A stretch of 64,000 nucleotides of DNA from positions 235,092-299,091 of the forward strand of contig NZ_JASISZ010000001.1 in NCBI RefSeq assembly GCF_030063355.1, written 5' to 3'. Position numbers and translations under genes: made by a program. Position 1 is the first letter of the stretch, and each line of letters opens with the position of its first letter. This DNA is from Streptomyces sp. PH10-H1 (lineage in GTDB: Bacteria > Actinomycetota > Actinomycetes > Streptomycetales > Streptomycetaceae). Under the pieces are notes generated by a model. It made no database searches. It saw only the letters and a program-made list of their open reading frames with translations, and was not told where the DNA came from. Below, piece by piece: positions 19,466 through 30,111 of this stretch.

Positions 19466-20446
19466 ATGACCTGGATGATCACCGGCGGCGCCGGCTATAT
19501 CGGATCTCATGTCGTCAAGGCGCTTGTCGACAGCGGCGAACAAGTGGTCGTTCTCGACGACCTCAGTACCGGCGACGCGGCGCGGCTGCCCGCCGGAGTG
19601 CCCCTGGAACTGGGCACGGTGCTGGACCGGTCGGTCCTGGACCGGGTGCTCCGCGAACACGCGGTGACCGGGGTCGTGCACATCGCGGCGAAGAAGCAGG
19701 TCGGTGAGTCGGTCGAGCTCCCGCTGCACTACTACCGCGAGAACGTCACCGGTCTGCAGACGGTCCTGGAGGCCGCCGCCGAGGCCGGGGTGGGCCGCTT
19801 CCTCTTCTCCTCCTCCGCCGCGGTCTACGGCATGCCGGACGTCGACCTGGTCACCGAGCGGACGCCCTGCGACCCGATGAGCCCGTACGGCGAGACCAAG
19901 CTCGCGGGCGAGTGGCTGGTCAGCGCCGTGGGCAAGGCGCACGGCATGGCCACCGCCTCGCTGCGCTACTTCAACGTGGCGGGCGCCGCCTCCGCGGAGC
20001 TCGGCGACCCGGGGATCTTCAACCTGGTGCCGATGGTGTTCGAGCGACTGGCCCAGGGCAAGCCGCCGCTGATCTTCGGTGACGACTACCCGACGCCGGA
20101 CGGCACCTGCGTCCGTGACTACATCCACATCGAGGACGTCGCCTCCGCTCATGTCGCGGCGGCGCGGCGGCTGACCGCCGACCCCTCGGCGTCCCTCAAG
20201 CTCAACATCGGGACCGGCGAGGGCGTGTCGGTGGCGGAGATGATCGACCTCATCCGCGAGATCTCCGGCCACACCGACCTGGCCGCCGAGGTCGTCCCGC
20301 GCCGGGCCGGAGACCCGGCCCGGGTCGTCGCCTCCGCCGAGCTGATCGGCAAGGAACTCGGCTGGTCCGCCCAGTACGACGTCCGGCAGATGGTGACCTC
20401 GGCCTGGGCCGGCTGGCAGCTGAGGCACCCCGGGCCGCAGGCCTGA
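19466..20446 (+). CDS. galE: UDP-glucose 4-epimerase
   Basis: This 326-residue short-chain dehydrogenase/reductase has the NAD site GGAGYIGSHVVKAL (residues 6-19). The catalytic serine and the Tyr-x-x-x-Lys are visible in LFSSSAAVYG and MSPYGETKLAGE. The UDP-sugar segment RYFNVAGA and the C-terminal epimerase motif DYPTPDGTCVRDYIHIEDVASAH are present. It interconverts UDP-glucose and UDP-galactose. Its position beside the wall-polymer glycosyltransferases suggests it supplies their sugars rather than serving galactose catabolism. It probably gives a leaderless transcript. Confidence 0.93.
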   Translation: MTWMITGGAGYIGSHVVKALVDSGEQVVVLDDLSTGDAARLPAGVPLELGTVLDRSVLDRVLREHAVTGVVHIAAKKQVGESVELPLHYYRENVTGLQTVLEAAAEAGVGRFLFSSSAAVYGMPDVDLVTERTPCDPMSPYGETKLAGEWLVSAVGKAHGMATASLRYFNVAGAASAELGDPGIFNLVPMVFERLAQGKPPLIFGDDYPTPDGTCVRDYIHIEDVASAHVAAARRLTADPSASLKLNIGTGEGVSVAEMIDLIREISGHTDLAAEVVPRRAGDPARVVASAELIGKELGWSAQYDVRQMVTSAWAGWQLRHPGPQA

Positions 20447-20470
20447 GCCGCGGGGAGCCGCAGGCCTGAG
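20434..20470 (+). repeat. 14-bp direct repeat at the galE stop
   Basis: GCCGCAGGCCTGAG occurs at 20434-20447, covering the last codons and stop of galE, and again at 20457-20470. It looks like a small tandem duplication; no function is evident. Confidence 0.6.
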
Positions 20471-20613
20471 TCCCGGGCACCGCGCGGCCCGGCGGGTCCG
20501 GGACGCGGGTGTCCAGGGCGCGATACGCCAGGCCGCGTGATGCCCCGGATCACGTAGATTGCACGGATCGGGGCAGGCAGACCGACGGGCACAGGCGAGC
20601 ACAGGGGACGTAC

Positions 20614-21744
20614 GTGGCAGCGGCGCGGCAGGACGTGGTGAAGGCCCGCAGGGTCGTGGTCAAGGTCGGTTCCTCATCGCTGACCACGGCGGCCGGCGGG
20701 CTGGACGCGGACCGCGTCGACGCGCTCGTGGATGTGCTGGCCACAGCGCGTGACAGCGGCCCGAAGGAGATAGTGCTGGTCTCCTCCGGCGCCATCGCCG
20801 CCGGACTCGCTCCCCTCGGACTGGCCCGCCGCCCGCGCGACCTGGCCCGGCAGCAGGCCGCCGCCAGCGTCGGCCAGGGGCTGCTGGTGGCGCGCTACAC
20901 CGCGTCCTTCGCCCGGTACGGGGTGCGGGTCGGCCAGGTGCTGCTGACCTCCGACGACATCAGCCGCCGCGCCCACTACCGGAACGCGTACCGGACCCTG
21001 GACCAGCTGCTCGTCATGGGCGCGGTGCCGGTCGTCAACGAGAACGACACCGTCGCCACCGACGAGATCCGGTTCGGCGACAACGACCGGCTCGCGGCTC
21101 TCGTCGCCCACCTGGTCCGCGCCGATCTGCTGGTGCTCCTCTCCGACGTGGACGGGCTCTACGACGGGGACCCGCGCACGCCGGGAGCCACCCGGATCGA
21201 CGAGGTCGCGGGACCGGCGGACCTCGAGGGCGTCACCATCGGCAGCGCGGGCAAGGCCGGGGTCGGCACCGGCGGGATGGTCACCAAGGTCGAGGCGGCC
21301 CGTATCGCCGCCGCGGCCGGCATCCCCGTCGTGCTCACCTCCGCCACCCACGTCGCCGACGCCCTCGCCGGGCGGCACACCGGCACGCTCTTCCACCGCA
21401 CCGGCAAGCGGTCCGCCGACCGGCTGCTGTGGCTCGCCCACGCCTCCACCCCGCGCGGCGCGCTGCGGCTGGACCCGGGCGCGGTGAAGGCCGTCACCGA
21501 ACGCCGCACCTCGCTGCTGCCGGCCGGACTGACCGGCGTCGAGGGGCAGTTCGTGGCCGGCGACCCGGTCGACCTGCTCGACGAGTCCGGTCGCGCCGTC
21601 GCCCGCGGCCTCGTCAACTTCGACGCCAGGGAACTGCCCGCGCTGCTCGGCCGCTCCACCCACGACCTCGCCCGCGAACTCGGCCCTGCGTACGAGCGTG
21701 AGGTCGTGCACCGTGACGACCTCGTCGTGCTGCACCAGCACTGA
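20614..21744 (+). CDS. proB: Glutamate 5-kinase
   Basis: The 376-residue protein starts at GTG after AGGGGAC (VAAARQDVVKARRVVVKVGSSSL). The amino-acid kinase domain has KVGSSSLT, VSSGAIAAGLAPLGL, NENDTVATDEIRFGDND, LLSDVDGLYDGDPR and the GTGGMVTKVEAA loop. A C-terminal PUA domain follows from about residue 285. It phosphorylates glutamate as the first step of proline synthesis and is the usual target of proline feedback inhibition. A -10-like TAGATT lies at 20555. proA follows with one small gene between. Confidence 0.95.
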   Translation: MAAARQDVVKARRVVVKVGSSSLTTAAGGLDADRVDALVDVLATARDSGPKEIVLVSSGAIAAGLAPLGLARRPRDLARQQAAASVGQGLLVARYTASFARYGVRVGQVLLTSDDISRRAHYRNAYRTLDQLLVMGAVPVVNENDTVATDEIRFGDNDRLAALVAHLVRADLLVLLSDVDGLYDGDPRTPGATRIDEVAGPADLEGVTIGSAGKAGVGTGGMVTKVEAARIAAAAGIPVVLTSATHVADALAGRHTGTLFHRTGKRSADRLLWLAHASTPRGALRLDPGAVKAVTERRTSLLPAGLTGVEGQFVAGDPVDLLDESGRAVARGLVNFDARELPALLGRSTHDLARELGPAYEREVVHRDDLVVLHQH

Positions 21745-21924
21745 CCCGGGGCGGCCGCGGGGCCGACCCGGCGGGCCGGCCAAGCTGACCCGGTAGGGGA
21801 CTTCTTGTCGAAAACGGCCACGCGGTAGCCCGCACCCTGGTCAACTTTGAAGCGGAGGAGTCGCCAATACCGCCGCGGGGACGGGCGGGCGCTCGCAAAG
21901 CAGAACGCCACAGGGAGGCCGCCG

Positions 21925-22377
21925 GTGAGACGAGGGCGCCCAGGTTCGTTCCCCCGGGGGACGACGGAACGGGCACTGGTCAGCGTCGACAGCGGAGCGG
22001 ACACCAGTGCGGGCCATCCGCCGGAGCCACGCACCACCTCCCGGCTCTGGCACGTCACGCTCAGCGTTTCCGGGCCCGGGGCCCCGCTCCCGGAGGTCAG
22101 ACGCGCGCTGGAGCAGCTCGCGCACGACCACCCGTTCCTGCTGACCAGCCGCTATGCCACCGACCACGCCGAAATCCGGTACTGGGAGGAGGCCCGTGAT
22201 CTCCACGATGCCGCGGCCATCGCGCTGCGGCTGTGGGGCGAACACCGCTCGACAGCCAATCTCCCACCGTGGGAGACGGTCGGCCTCGAGGTCATCGACC
22301 GTGAGACCTACCACCAACGCATAGCCGAAGGCTACGGCCCCCCACCGGCCGTCCCGGTGGGCGTACACCCGTTCTAG
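21925..22377 (+). CDS. Conserved hypothetical protein between proB and proA
   Basis: The 150-residue protein starts at GTG (VRRGRPGSFPRGTTERALVS) six bases after GGGAGG. The first 40 residues are basic and disordered. The core LWHVTLSVSGPGAPLPEVRRALEQLAHDHPFLLTSRYATDHAEIRYWEEARDLHDAAAIALRLWGEH alternates beta and helix like a small alpha/beta sandwich. I do not recognise a named family, but I recall similar genes between proB and proA in other Streptomyces. No membrane segment is seen. Confidence 0.7.
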   Translation: MRRGRPGSFPRGTTERALVSVDSGADTSAGHPPEPRTTSRLWHVTLSVSGPGAPLPEVRRALEQLAHDHPFLLTSRYATDHAEIRYWEEARDLHDAAAIALRLWGEHRSTANLPPWETVGLEVIDRETYHQRIAEGYGPPPAVPVGVHPF

Positions 22378-22453
22378 CCGCTGCCGGCGGCCTGGCGGGG
22401 GCCTGGGCGATCGGCTTGGCCCGGCGTGGCCTCGGGGTGACCGCCTCGGCCGA

Positions 22454-22570
22454 TTCAGCCCGGCCGGCGTTCGAGGCCACAGTTTCGGTCCGACGGGAGC
22501 CCGAGGCCTCCGTTTCAGCCCGGCCGGCGTTTGAGGCCATGGTTGGAGCCCGGCCGGCGTTTGAGGCCGA
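22454..22570. repeat. Three copies of a GCCGGCGTTTGAGGCC intergenic repeat
   Basis: Near-identical units containing AGCCCGGCCGGCGT(T/C)TGAGGCC start at 22454, 22514 and 22545. They fill the gap before proA and match one half of the palindrome at 937-966. A forward frame through them reads ARPAFEA three times, but there is no ribosome site or conservation to support translation. Confidence 0.75.
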
Positions 22571-22638
22571 GGGGAGGGCCGTCTCAACGGCCGGAATCAC
22601 GTTCCGGCGTCCCCGAAACGAGCCGTAGGCTGCCTGGT

Positions 22639-23949
22639 ATGAGCAGTAGCAGCCATCACACCGCCTCCCTGCCCTCCCCCCTGCCCGAGTCCGCCGTGCT
22701 GCGGGCTGCCTACCGGGCCAGGGCCGCCGCGGCCGACCTGGCACCGCTGCCGCGCTCGGTGAAGGACGACGCGCTGCTCGCCATCGCGGACGCGCTGGTG
22801 GTGCGGACGAAGGAGATCGTCGAGGCGAACGCGCGGGACGTGGCACAGGCGCGGGCCGCGGGGACCAGCGAGACGGTCATCGACCGGCTGACGCTGACCC
22901 GCGAGCGGGTGGCGGCCATCGCCGCCGATGTGCGCCATGTGGCGGGCCTGCCGGACCCGGTCGGCGAGATCGTCCGCGGCTCGACGCTGCCCAACGGGCT
23001 CGACCTGCGCCAGGTGCGGGTGCCGCTCGGCGTGGTCGGCATCATCTACGAGGCCCGGCCGAATGTGACCGTGGACGCGGCCGCGCTGTGCCTGAAGTCC
23101 GGGAACGCGGTGCTGCTGCGCGGCTCGTCCTCCGCGTACGCCTCGAACGAGGCGCTGGTGAAGGTGGTGCGCGACGCGGTCGGGGGCGCGGGGCTGCCGG
23201 CCGACGCGGTGCAGCTGGTCCCCGGCGAGAGCCGGGAGTCCGTCAAGGAGCTGATGCGGGCCCGCGGCATGGTCGACGTCCTCATTCCGCGCGGCGGAGC
23301 ATCGCTGATCAGGACGGTCGTCGAACAGTCGACGGTGCCGGTCATCGAGACCGGTACCGGCAACTGCCATGTCTACGTGGACGCGCAGGCCGATCTCGCG
23401 ATGGCCGTCGAGGTGCTCATCAACTCCAAGGCGCAGCGCCCCAGCGTCTGCAACTCCGCCGAGACCCTCCTGGTGCACCAGGACATCGCCGCGGAGTTCC
23501 TGCCGCTGGCGCTGGCGGCGCTGGCCGAGGCCGGGGTGACCGTGCACGGCGACGAGCGGGTGGTGGCGCTGGCCGCGCGGGCGGGGACCAAGGCCACCGT
23601 GGTGCCGGTCACGATGGAGGACTGGGAGACCGAGTATCTGAGCTACGACATCGCCGCGGGCGTCGTGGACTCCCTGGACGCGGCCGTCCACCACATCCGG
23701 CTGTGGTCGTCCGGCCACACCGAGGCCATCGTCACCGGTTCGCAGCCCGCCGCCCGCCGCTTCACCCAACTGGTGGACTCCGCGGTGGTCGCCGTCAACG
23801 CCTCGACACGGTTCACCGACGGCAGTCAGTTCGGCTTCGGCGCGGAGATCGGCATCTCCACCCAGAAGCTGCACGCCCGGGGCCCGATGGGCCTGCCGGA
23901 GCTGACGTCGACCAAGTACATCGTGACCGGCGACGGTCACATCCGTTAG
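22639..23949 (+). CDS. proA: Gamma-glutamyl phosphate reductase
   Basis: This 436-residue NADPH-dependent enzyme converts glutamyl-5-phosphate to glutamate semialdehyde. Visible family text includes [35 protein letters not shown] and [13 protein letters not shown], and the catalytic cysteine in [18 protein letters not shown]. There is no Shine-Dalgarno; TAGGCT (22626-22631) lies seven bases before the ATG, which predicts a leaderless transcript independent of proB. Confidence 0.95.
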   Translation: MSSSSHHTASLPSPLPESAVLRAAYRARAAAADLAPLPRSVKDDALLAIADALVVRTKEIVEANARDVAQARAAGTSETVIDRLTLTRERVAAIAADVRHVAGLPDPVGEIVRGSTLPNGLDLRQVRVPLGVVGIIYEARPNVTVDAAALCLKSGNAVLLRGSSSAYASNEALVKVVRDAVGGAGLPADAVQLVPGESRESVKELMRARGMVDVLIPRGGASLIRTVVEQSTVPVIETGTGNCHVYVDAQADLAMAVEVLINSKAQRPSVCNSAETLLVHQDIAAEFLPLALAALAEAGVTVHGDERVVALAARAGTKATVVPVTMEDWETEYLSYDIAAGVVDSLDAAVHHIRLWSSGHTEAIVTGSQPAARRFTQLVDSAVVAVNASTRFTDGSQFGFGAEIGISTQKLHARGPMGLPELTSTKYIVTGDGHIR

Positions 23950-24054
23950 GCGGTCGGTCCATACGCCCGTTCGGGTGATGCCAACTGACCGGGCGGGGCG
24001 CGTATTTCATCCGCTCCCTGCCCAAACCGGCGCCGCCCGGACTACCCTGGTCCG

Positions 24055-24483
24055 ATGCCGGATGATGACGAGTTCGCATCCCTGGTCTTCGACGAGGACT
24101 TCATACGGTCCGCCCCCGTCCACGAGCCCACCGCGCGGCAGCGGATGCTCGCCGCCGCCCGGGCACGCGCGGAGGCGGAGGCCGTCACCGGTTCTGTGCC
24201 GGTCGATCCCGTCCGATACGACGACAGCGAATCGGACGACCTGTATCTGCAGCACGCCCGGATGGCCGAAGGCCGCCCGTACCGCGGCGGCAGCGTGCGA
24301 TGGCACCGGTCGGTGGCCTGGCTGCTGGCCGTTCTGATGGGCATCGGCGTGGTGGCGCTGACGTTCGCGGCCGTCTACCGGGGCGCGGGCGGCGGCCGCC
24401 AGCCGGCCGTACCGGCGCCGCCGTCGAGCGGCCGGATCGGCACCCAGACCCTGCCGCCGGTGGCCGCTACCCAGCTGCCCTGA
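24055..24483 (+). CDS. Single-pass membrane protein, VFDExF family (short paralogue)
   Basis: The 142-residue protein has an acidic N-terminus (MPDDDEFASLVFDEDFIRSA), one membrane helix at about residues 88-108 (SVAWLLAVLMGIGVVALTFAAVY) and a short Pro-rich outer tail. The N-terminal cytoplasmic motif is shared with the next gene. TACCCT six bases before the ATG predicts a leaderless transcript. The function is unknown; the setting between proA and wall-polymer genes suggests an envelope role. Confidence 0.75.
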   Translation: MPDDDEFASLVFDEDFIRSAPVHEPTARQRMLAAARARAEAEAVTGSVPVDPVRYDDSESDDLYLQHARMAEGRPYRGGSVRWHRSVAWLLAVLMGIGVVALTFAAVYRGAGGGRQPAVPAPPSSGRIGTQTLPPVAATQLP

Positions 24484-24549
24484 TTTCATGTCAGAAGTTG
24501 TCGCGTATCACGGCGTTTATATGTGCCTCCGGAGACTTAACCTTGTGGT

Positions 24550-25659
24550 ATGGCCGGTCCTGGAGACCCTCCTGAGGGGACCCCTGAAGGAGTCCCGGCA
24601 GGCGGTGAGGACGAGTACCGATCCGTCGTCTTCGACGAATCGTTCGTCCGTGCTGCCCGGATCCAGGAGTACTCGGCCCGCGAGCGGCTCGACGGCACGT
24701 CGCGGGCGGTGCGCGTCCGCCGGGTGTGGCCCGTCAGCAGCGCCCCGCGTCAGGCGCTGCTCCTGGTCGTACTCATCGCCATCGCCTTCGGTACCGCGAT
24801 CTACCTGGGCATACGTCACCCGTACAGCAATTCTGCGCCTGCCGCGGTGGAGCCGCTACGGATCACGCTGATCCCGTTGGTGCCGCCGGGGCCGGTACCG
24901 TCCGTGAGCGGGACGTCGCTCTACGAGAACCAGCCGGCCGGCCACTACCGGGCCGGCGCCGAGGGCCTGCCGCTGCCGACCGCGCGCCGTGTCGGCGACT
25001 TCACGGAGAGCCAGGTGATGCAGGCGCTCAGCACCGCCAAGGAGTACCTGGTCGCCTCGTCCCTCGACCCGGGATCGGTGACGGGCGGCGATGTGCGCAC
25101 CGTCCGCAATCTGATCGATCCCGGCCAGGTCGACCAGTTCGACCGCAGCCTGAGCGCTCCGGCCGACGACGGACTGCACGAGGCGACCGGCTGGCTGGTG
25201 CGCTTCGATCCGGTCAGGGTGCGGCTGGCCGATCCGAAGGTGCGGGTGAGCGGCACCATCACCGTGAGCCAGGTCAGCGACGACCGGCTGGAGGTCGTGG
25301 CGGACCACACCTTCGTGTACGCGGTGCAGAGCGCCGGCGCCGGCGCCGACCCGGCACAGGGCGCCACCTCGCTGTTCACCGTGCGGCGCGATATGCGGTT
25401 CCGCTTCGACCGTGACGACCTGCGGGACCACCACATCGAGGTGACGCAGGCCGATGTCGCCGCCGGGCCGATGTCCTGCTCGGCGACGGCCCCGGCCGCC
25501 TACCTCCGGCCGCTGCTGGCCGGCCAGTCGCCGCTGGGCCCGACCGCCGCCGATCCGAACGACCGCGGCCGGCCGCCCGCCGCGGTCTGCGCGGCGCTGG
25601 CGGACGGCTCCGCCGGTCGCCCGGCAGCGCGCTCCACCGCATCCGCCGCCGCTCCCTAG
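24550..25659 (+). CDS. Single-pass membrane protein, VFDExF family (long paralogue)
   Basis: The 369-residue protein has a cytoplasmic N-terminus with DEYRSVVFDESFVRAARIQEYSA, matching the motif of the preceding gene. A membrane helix follows at about residues 76-97 (QALLLVVLIAIAFGTAIYLGI), then a large outer domain (about 250 residues) with no cysteine pair except near AGPMSCSA and PAAVCAAL. I take it to be the conserved actinobacterial protein near the proA-nadD locus that has been linked to the spore-wall machinery in S. coelicolor; that link is from memory. TAACCT six bases before the ATG again predicts a leaderless start. Confidence 0.75.
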   Translation: MAGPGDPPEGTPEGVPAGGEDEYRSVVFDESFVRAARIQEYSARERLDGTSRAVRVRRVWPVSSAPRQALLLVVLIAIAFGTAIYLGIRHPYSNSAPAAVEPLRITLIPLVPPGPVPSVSGTSLYENQPAGHYRAGAEGLPLPTARRVGDFTESQVMQALSTAKEYLVASSLDPGSVTGGDVRTVRNLIDPGQVDQFDRSLSAPADDGLHEATGWLVRFDPVRVRLADPKVRVSGTITVSQVSDDRLEVVADHTFVYAVQSAGAGADPAQGATSLFTVRRDMRFRFDRDDLRDHHIEVTQADVAAGPMSCSATAPAAYLRPLLAGQSPLGPTAADPNDRGRPPAAVCAALADGSAGRPAARSTASAAAP

Positions 25660-25696
25660 GCCCCCGGGTCCCCTGGCGCGGGTCACCCGGCCCCGG

Positions 25697-26851
25697 TCAC
25701 TCGGCGCGCGGGCCGTTCTCCGGCCGGTCTCCCGGGGTGTCCTCCGGCCCGTCCTGCGCCTCGTCCGCCGGCCGCTCCTGAGTGCGGGTCTGGGTGCCCC
25801 CGCCGCCGAACTTGTCCCGCAGCTTGCCGCCGATGTCGCCCGCACCCGTGGAGATGTCGCGGATCAGGCCCATCAGCGGGTCCTTGCTGGTCTTGACGTT
25901 CTCCGCGTAGTGGTTCGCCGACTCCTTGAAGGTGTCGTAGACCGAGGTGTCCTTGTCCTCGGTCCTGCGCGGGTAGTGCCCGTCCATCAGCCGCTGGTAG
26001 TCGCGGCTGGCGGCCCACTTCTTCAGCTCGGCGGCGCGCACCGTGGTGAACGGGTGGCTGCGCGGCAGGACGTTCAGGATCTTCAGGACGGAGTCGCGCA
26101 GGTCGCCCGCGGACTCGTACTCGTCGGCCTGCTTCAAGAACGCGTCCACGTTCATCTCGTGCAGGTGGTTTCCGCCGGCGATCTTCATCAGCCCGCGCAT
26201 GGACGCCTGCAGGTCCTGACCGACCAGCAGCCCGGCCCGGTCGGCCGACAGCTCGGACTTGCGGAACCACTCGCGCAGCGCCGTGATGATCGCCAGGATC
26301 GCGAGGTTGCCCAGCGGTATCCACGCGACCCGCAGCGCCAGATTCGTCAGGAACAGCAGGATCGTGCGGTACACGGAGTGGCCGGACAGCGCGTGGCCCA
26401 CCTCATGGCCCACGACGGCCCGCATCTCCTCCTCGTCGAGCAGTTCGACCAGGCCGGTGGTGACCACGATGATCGGCGCGTCCATGCCGATGCACATCGC
26501 GTTCGGCTGCGGGTCCTGCGTGACGTACATCGTGGGGACCTTCTCCAGGTCCAGGATGTGGCAGGCGTCGAGCAGCATGGCATTGAGGTGCGCGAACTGC
26601 TGGTCGCTCACCCGGACGGAGTCCGACAGGAAGAGCAGTCGCAGCGAACGCTCGGGGAGCAGTCCGCTCAGTGCCTTGAAGACGGTGTCGAAGCCGGTCA
26701 GCTTGCGGAGCGCGACGAGCGCGGACCGGTCGGCGGGATGCTCGTACGCTCGCGAGGAGATCCCCGGGAAGCGCTTGCGCGTGCGGCTGGGCACCCTCTC
26801 GGCACCGCCGTCGGTCTCGTTGGAGTCGCGCGGATCGTTCGGCACGGACAT
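25697..26851 (-). CDS. M48-family zinc metalloprotease
   Basis: The 384-residue protein has the zinc motif HEVGH at residues 149-153 (AVVGHEVGHALSGH) and the third ligand in KSELSADRAGLL (Glu about 200). Two hydrophobic segments lie between these (ILLFLTNLALRVAWIPLGNLAILAIITAL), so it is membrane-associated like HtpX and Ste24. The C-terminal 60 residues are Gly/Glu/Pro-rich and disordered. The ATG at 26851 follows AGGGGG. It is convergent with the preceding gene and divergent from the small gene at 26988. A role in membrane protein quality control is inferred from the family. Confidence 0.88.
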   Translation of the reverse strand: MSVPNDPRDSNETDGGAERVPSRTRKRFPGISSRAYEHPADRSALVALRKLTGFDTVFKALSGLLPERSLRLLFLSDSVRVSDQQFAHLNAMLLDACHILDLEKVPTMYVTQDPQPNAMCIGMDAPIIVVTTGLVELLDEEEMRAVVGHEVGHALSGHSVYRTILLFLTNLALRVAWIPLGNLAILAIITALREWFRKSELSADRAGLLVGQDLQASMRGLMKIAGGNHLHEMNVDAFLKQADEYESAGDLRDSVLKILNVLPRSHPFTTVRAAELKKWAASRDYQRLMDGHYPRRTEDKDTSVYDTFKESANHYAENVKTSKDPLMGLIRDISTGAGDIGGKLRDKFGGGGTQTRTQERPADEAQDGPEDTPGDRPENGPRAE

Positions 26852-26987
26852 GGTGACCCAACCCCCTGATAGCCAACCGGTACATACTCTGGACGCGCGG
26901 AGCCTGCGCGAAGTTCCACAGGGCCCGCCCGTACGATGTGCGTGAGTCTTCCCGTCCGCCCTCAAAACCGCAAAGGTCCTGCCGACC

Positions 26988-27140
26988 ATGACGTCACACG
27001 CAGCTGCCGCACTGACCACTCTCGCCGAGGCGTCGGGTGGGGGGAACCACGAGAGTCTCAGCCCGTATCTCACCGGCGGCGGCGCGCTGTTCGCGCTGCT
27101 GCTCCTGCTGTGGATCACGACCCGCTTCAACCGGGACTAG
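26988..27140 (+). CDS. 50-residue membrane peptide upstream of nadD
   Basis: An ATG opens a 50-residue frame, [15 protein letters not shown]... ending [11 protein letters not shown], with one hydrophobic helix ([16 protein letters not shown]). The stop is eight bases before nadD, so the two are probably co-transcribed. The helix is followed by a positively charged end, as expected for an N-out single-span peptide. A similar tiny gene next to nadD in other Streptomyces is recalled from memory. No function is known. Confidence 0.65.
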   Translation: MTSHAAAALTTLAEASGGGNHESLSPYLTGGGALFALLLLLWITTRFNRD

Positions 27141-27148
27141 TCTCCGCG

Positions 27149-27751
27149 ATGGCTGAGCGCGTGAAGAAGCGGATCGGCGTGATGGGCGGCACGTTCGACC
27201 CCGTCCACCACGGTCACCTGGTCGCCGCCAGCGAGGTGGCGAGCCTGTTCCAGCTCGACGAGGTCGTCTTCGTGCCGACCGGACAGCCGTGGCAGAAGGC
27301 CCACAAGGCGGTGTCGCCCCCCGAGGACCGCTATCTGATGACGGTGATCGCCACTGCGTCCAACCCGCAGTTCTCGGTGAGCCGCAGCGACATCGACCGC
27401 GGCGGCAAGACGTACACCATCGACACCCTGCGGGACCTGCGCGCCGAGCACGCCGACGCGGATCTGTTCTTCATCACGGGTGCGGACGCGCTCAATCAGA
27501 TCTTCTCCTGGCGGGACGCCGAGGAGCTCTTCTCCCTCGCGCACTTCATCGGAGTGACCCGTCCTGGGCATACCCTGTCGGATCCGGGCTTCCCGGAGGG
27601 CGGGGTCTCGCTGGTCGAGGTCCCCGCGCTGGCGATCTCGTCGACGGACTGCCGCCAGCGGGTCGCCAAGGGTGATCCGGTCTGGTACTTGGTGCCGGAC
27701 GGAGTGGTGCGCTACATCGACAAGCGCAAGCTGTACCGGGACGCCGGGTAG
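27149..27751 (+). CDS. nadD: Nicotinate-nucleotide adenylyltransferase
   Basis: The 200-residue protein starts at an ATG ([23 protein letters not shown]). The nucleotidyltransferase motif [12 protein letters not shown] is at residues 14-25, and the C-terminal nucleotide-binding motif is [13 protein letters not shown]. It makes deamido-NAD from nicotinate mononucleotide and ATP. It heads the run nadD - LCP protein - rsfS - phosphatase, an order typical of actinobacteria. Confidence 0.95.
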   Translation: MAERVKKRIGVMGGTFDPVHHGHLVAASEVASLFQLDEVVFVPTGQPWQKAHKAVSPPEDRYLMTVIATASNPQFSVSRSDIDRGGKTYTIDTLRDLRAEHADADLFFITGADALNQIFSWRDAEELFSLAHFIGVTRPGHTLSDPGFPEGGVSLVEVPALAISSTDCRQRVAKGDPVWYLVPDGVVRYIDKRKLYRDAG

Positions 27752-27776
27752 CTCGCATCGCAGTGAAGGGGTCCTC

Positions 27777-29537
<1,761 letters not shown>

Positions 29538-29676
29538 GGACCCGCCGGGGACCCCCTGAGGACCGGCCAGGAACCGGCTCAGGTGGCCTGACCAGCAGTG
29601 ACGTATAACGGGTCGGGGGCTGTCCGTGGGGCGTGAGACCCTGGAGAGACACGCCCTCGACCCGAAAGCCTCACCT

Positions 29677-30111
29677 GTGACCGCCACTGACCACTCCATC
29701 GAGCTCATCAAGGCCGCCGCGCAGGCCGCCGCCGACAAGCTCGCGCACGACATCATCGCCTACGACGTCAGCGACGTCCTCTCCATCACCGACGCGTTCC
29801 TGGTGGCCTCCGCCCCGAACGACCGGCAGGTCAAGGGCATCGTCGACGGTATCGAGGAAGCGCTCCTCAAGGAGCTGGGCACCAAGCCGGTGCGCCGCGA
29901 GGGCGAGCGCGACGGCCGCTGGGTGCTGCTCGACTACATCGACATCGTGGTCCACGTCCAGCACTCCGAGGAGCGGGTCTTCTACGCCCTCGAGCGGCTC
30001 TGGAAGGACTGCCCCGAGATCGAGCTGCCCGCCGACGCCGTCGCGACCCGTGGCAAGGGCGAGGAGCACGCGAAGCTGTACGCCGCCGAAGCGGACGGAG
30101 ACCTGAGCTGA
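29677..30111 (+). CDS. rsfS: Ribosome silencing factor RsfS
   Basis: The 144-residue protein starts at GTG (VTATDHSIELIKAAAQAAADKLAHDIIAYDVSD). It matches the RsfS/Iojap (DUF143) family in FLVASAPNDRQVKGIVDGIEE, GRWVLLDYIDIVVHVQHSEERVFY and LERLWKD. It binds L14 on the large subunit and blocks subunit joining in starvation. The length is normal. The stop overlaps the start of the downstream phosphatase. Confidence 0.94.
   Translation: MTATDHSIELIKAAAQAAADKLAHDIIAYDVSDVLSITDAFLVASAPNDRQVKGIVDGIEEALLKELGTKPVRREGERDGRWVLLDYIDIVVHVQHSEERVFYALERLWKDCPEIELPADAVATRGKGEEHAKLYAAEADGDLS

Noticed and set aside
22416..22628. A short frame reading ARPAFEA repeats before proA
   Set aside because: The repeat is explained by a dispersed DNA repeat; there is no ribosome site and the codons follow the DNA unit, not a protein.
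25664..25690. Possible terminator between the convergent genes at 25659 and 25697
   Set aside because: CCGGGT and ACCCGG are only six bases each around a long loop, too weak to list as a feature.
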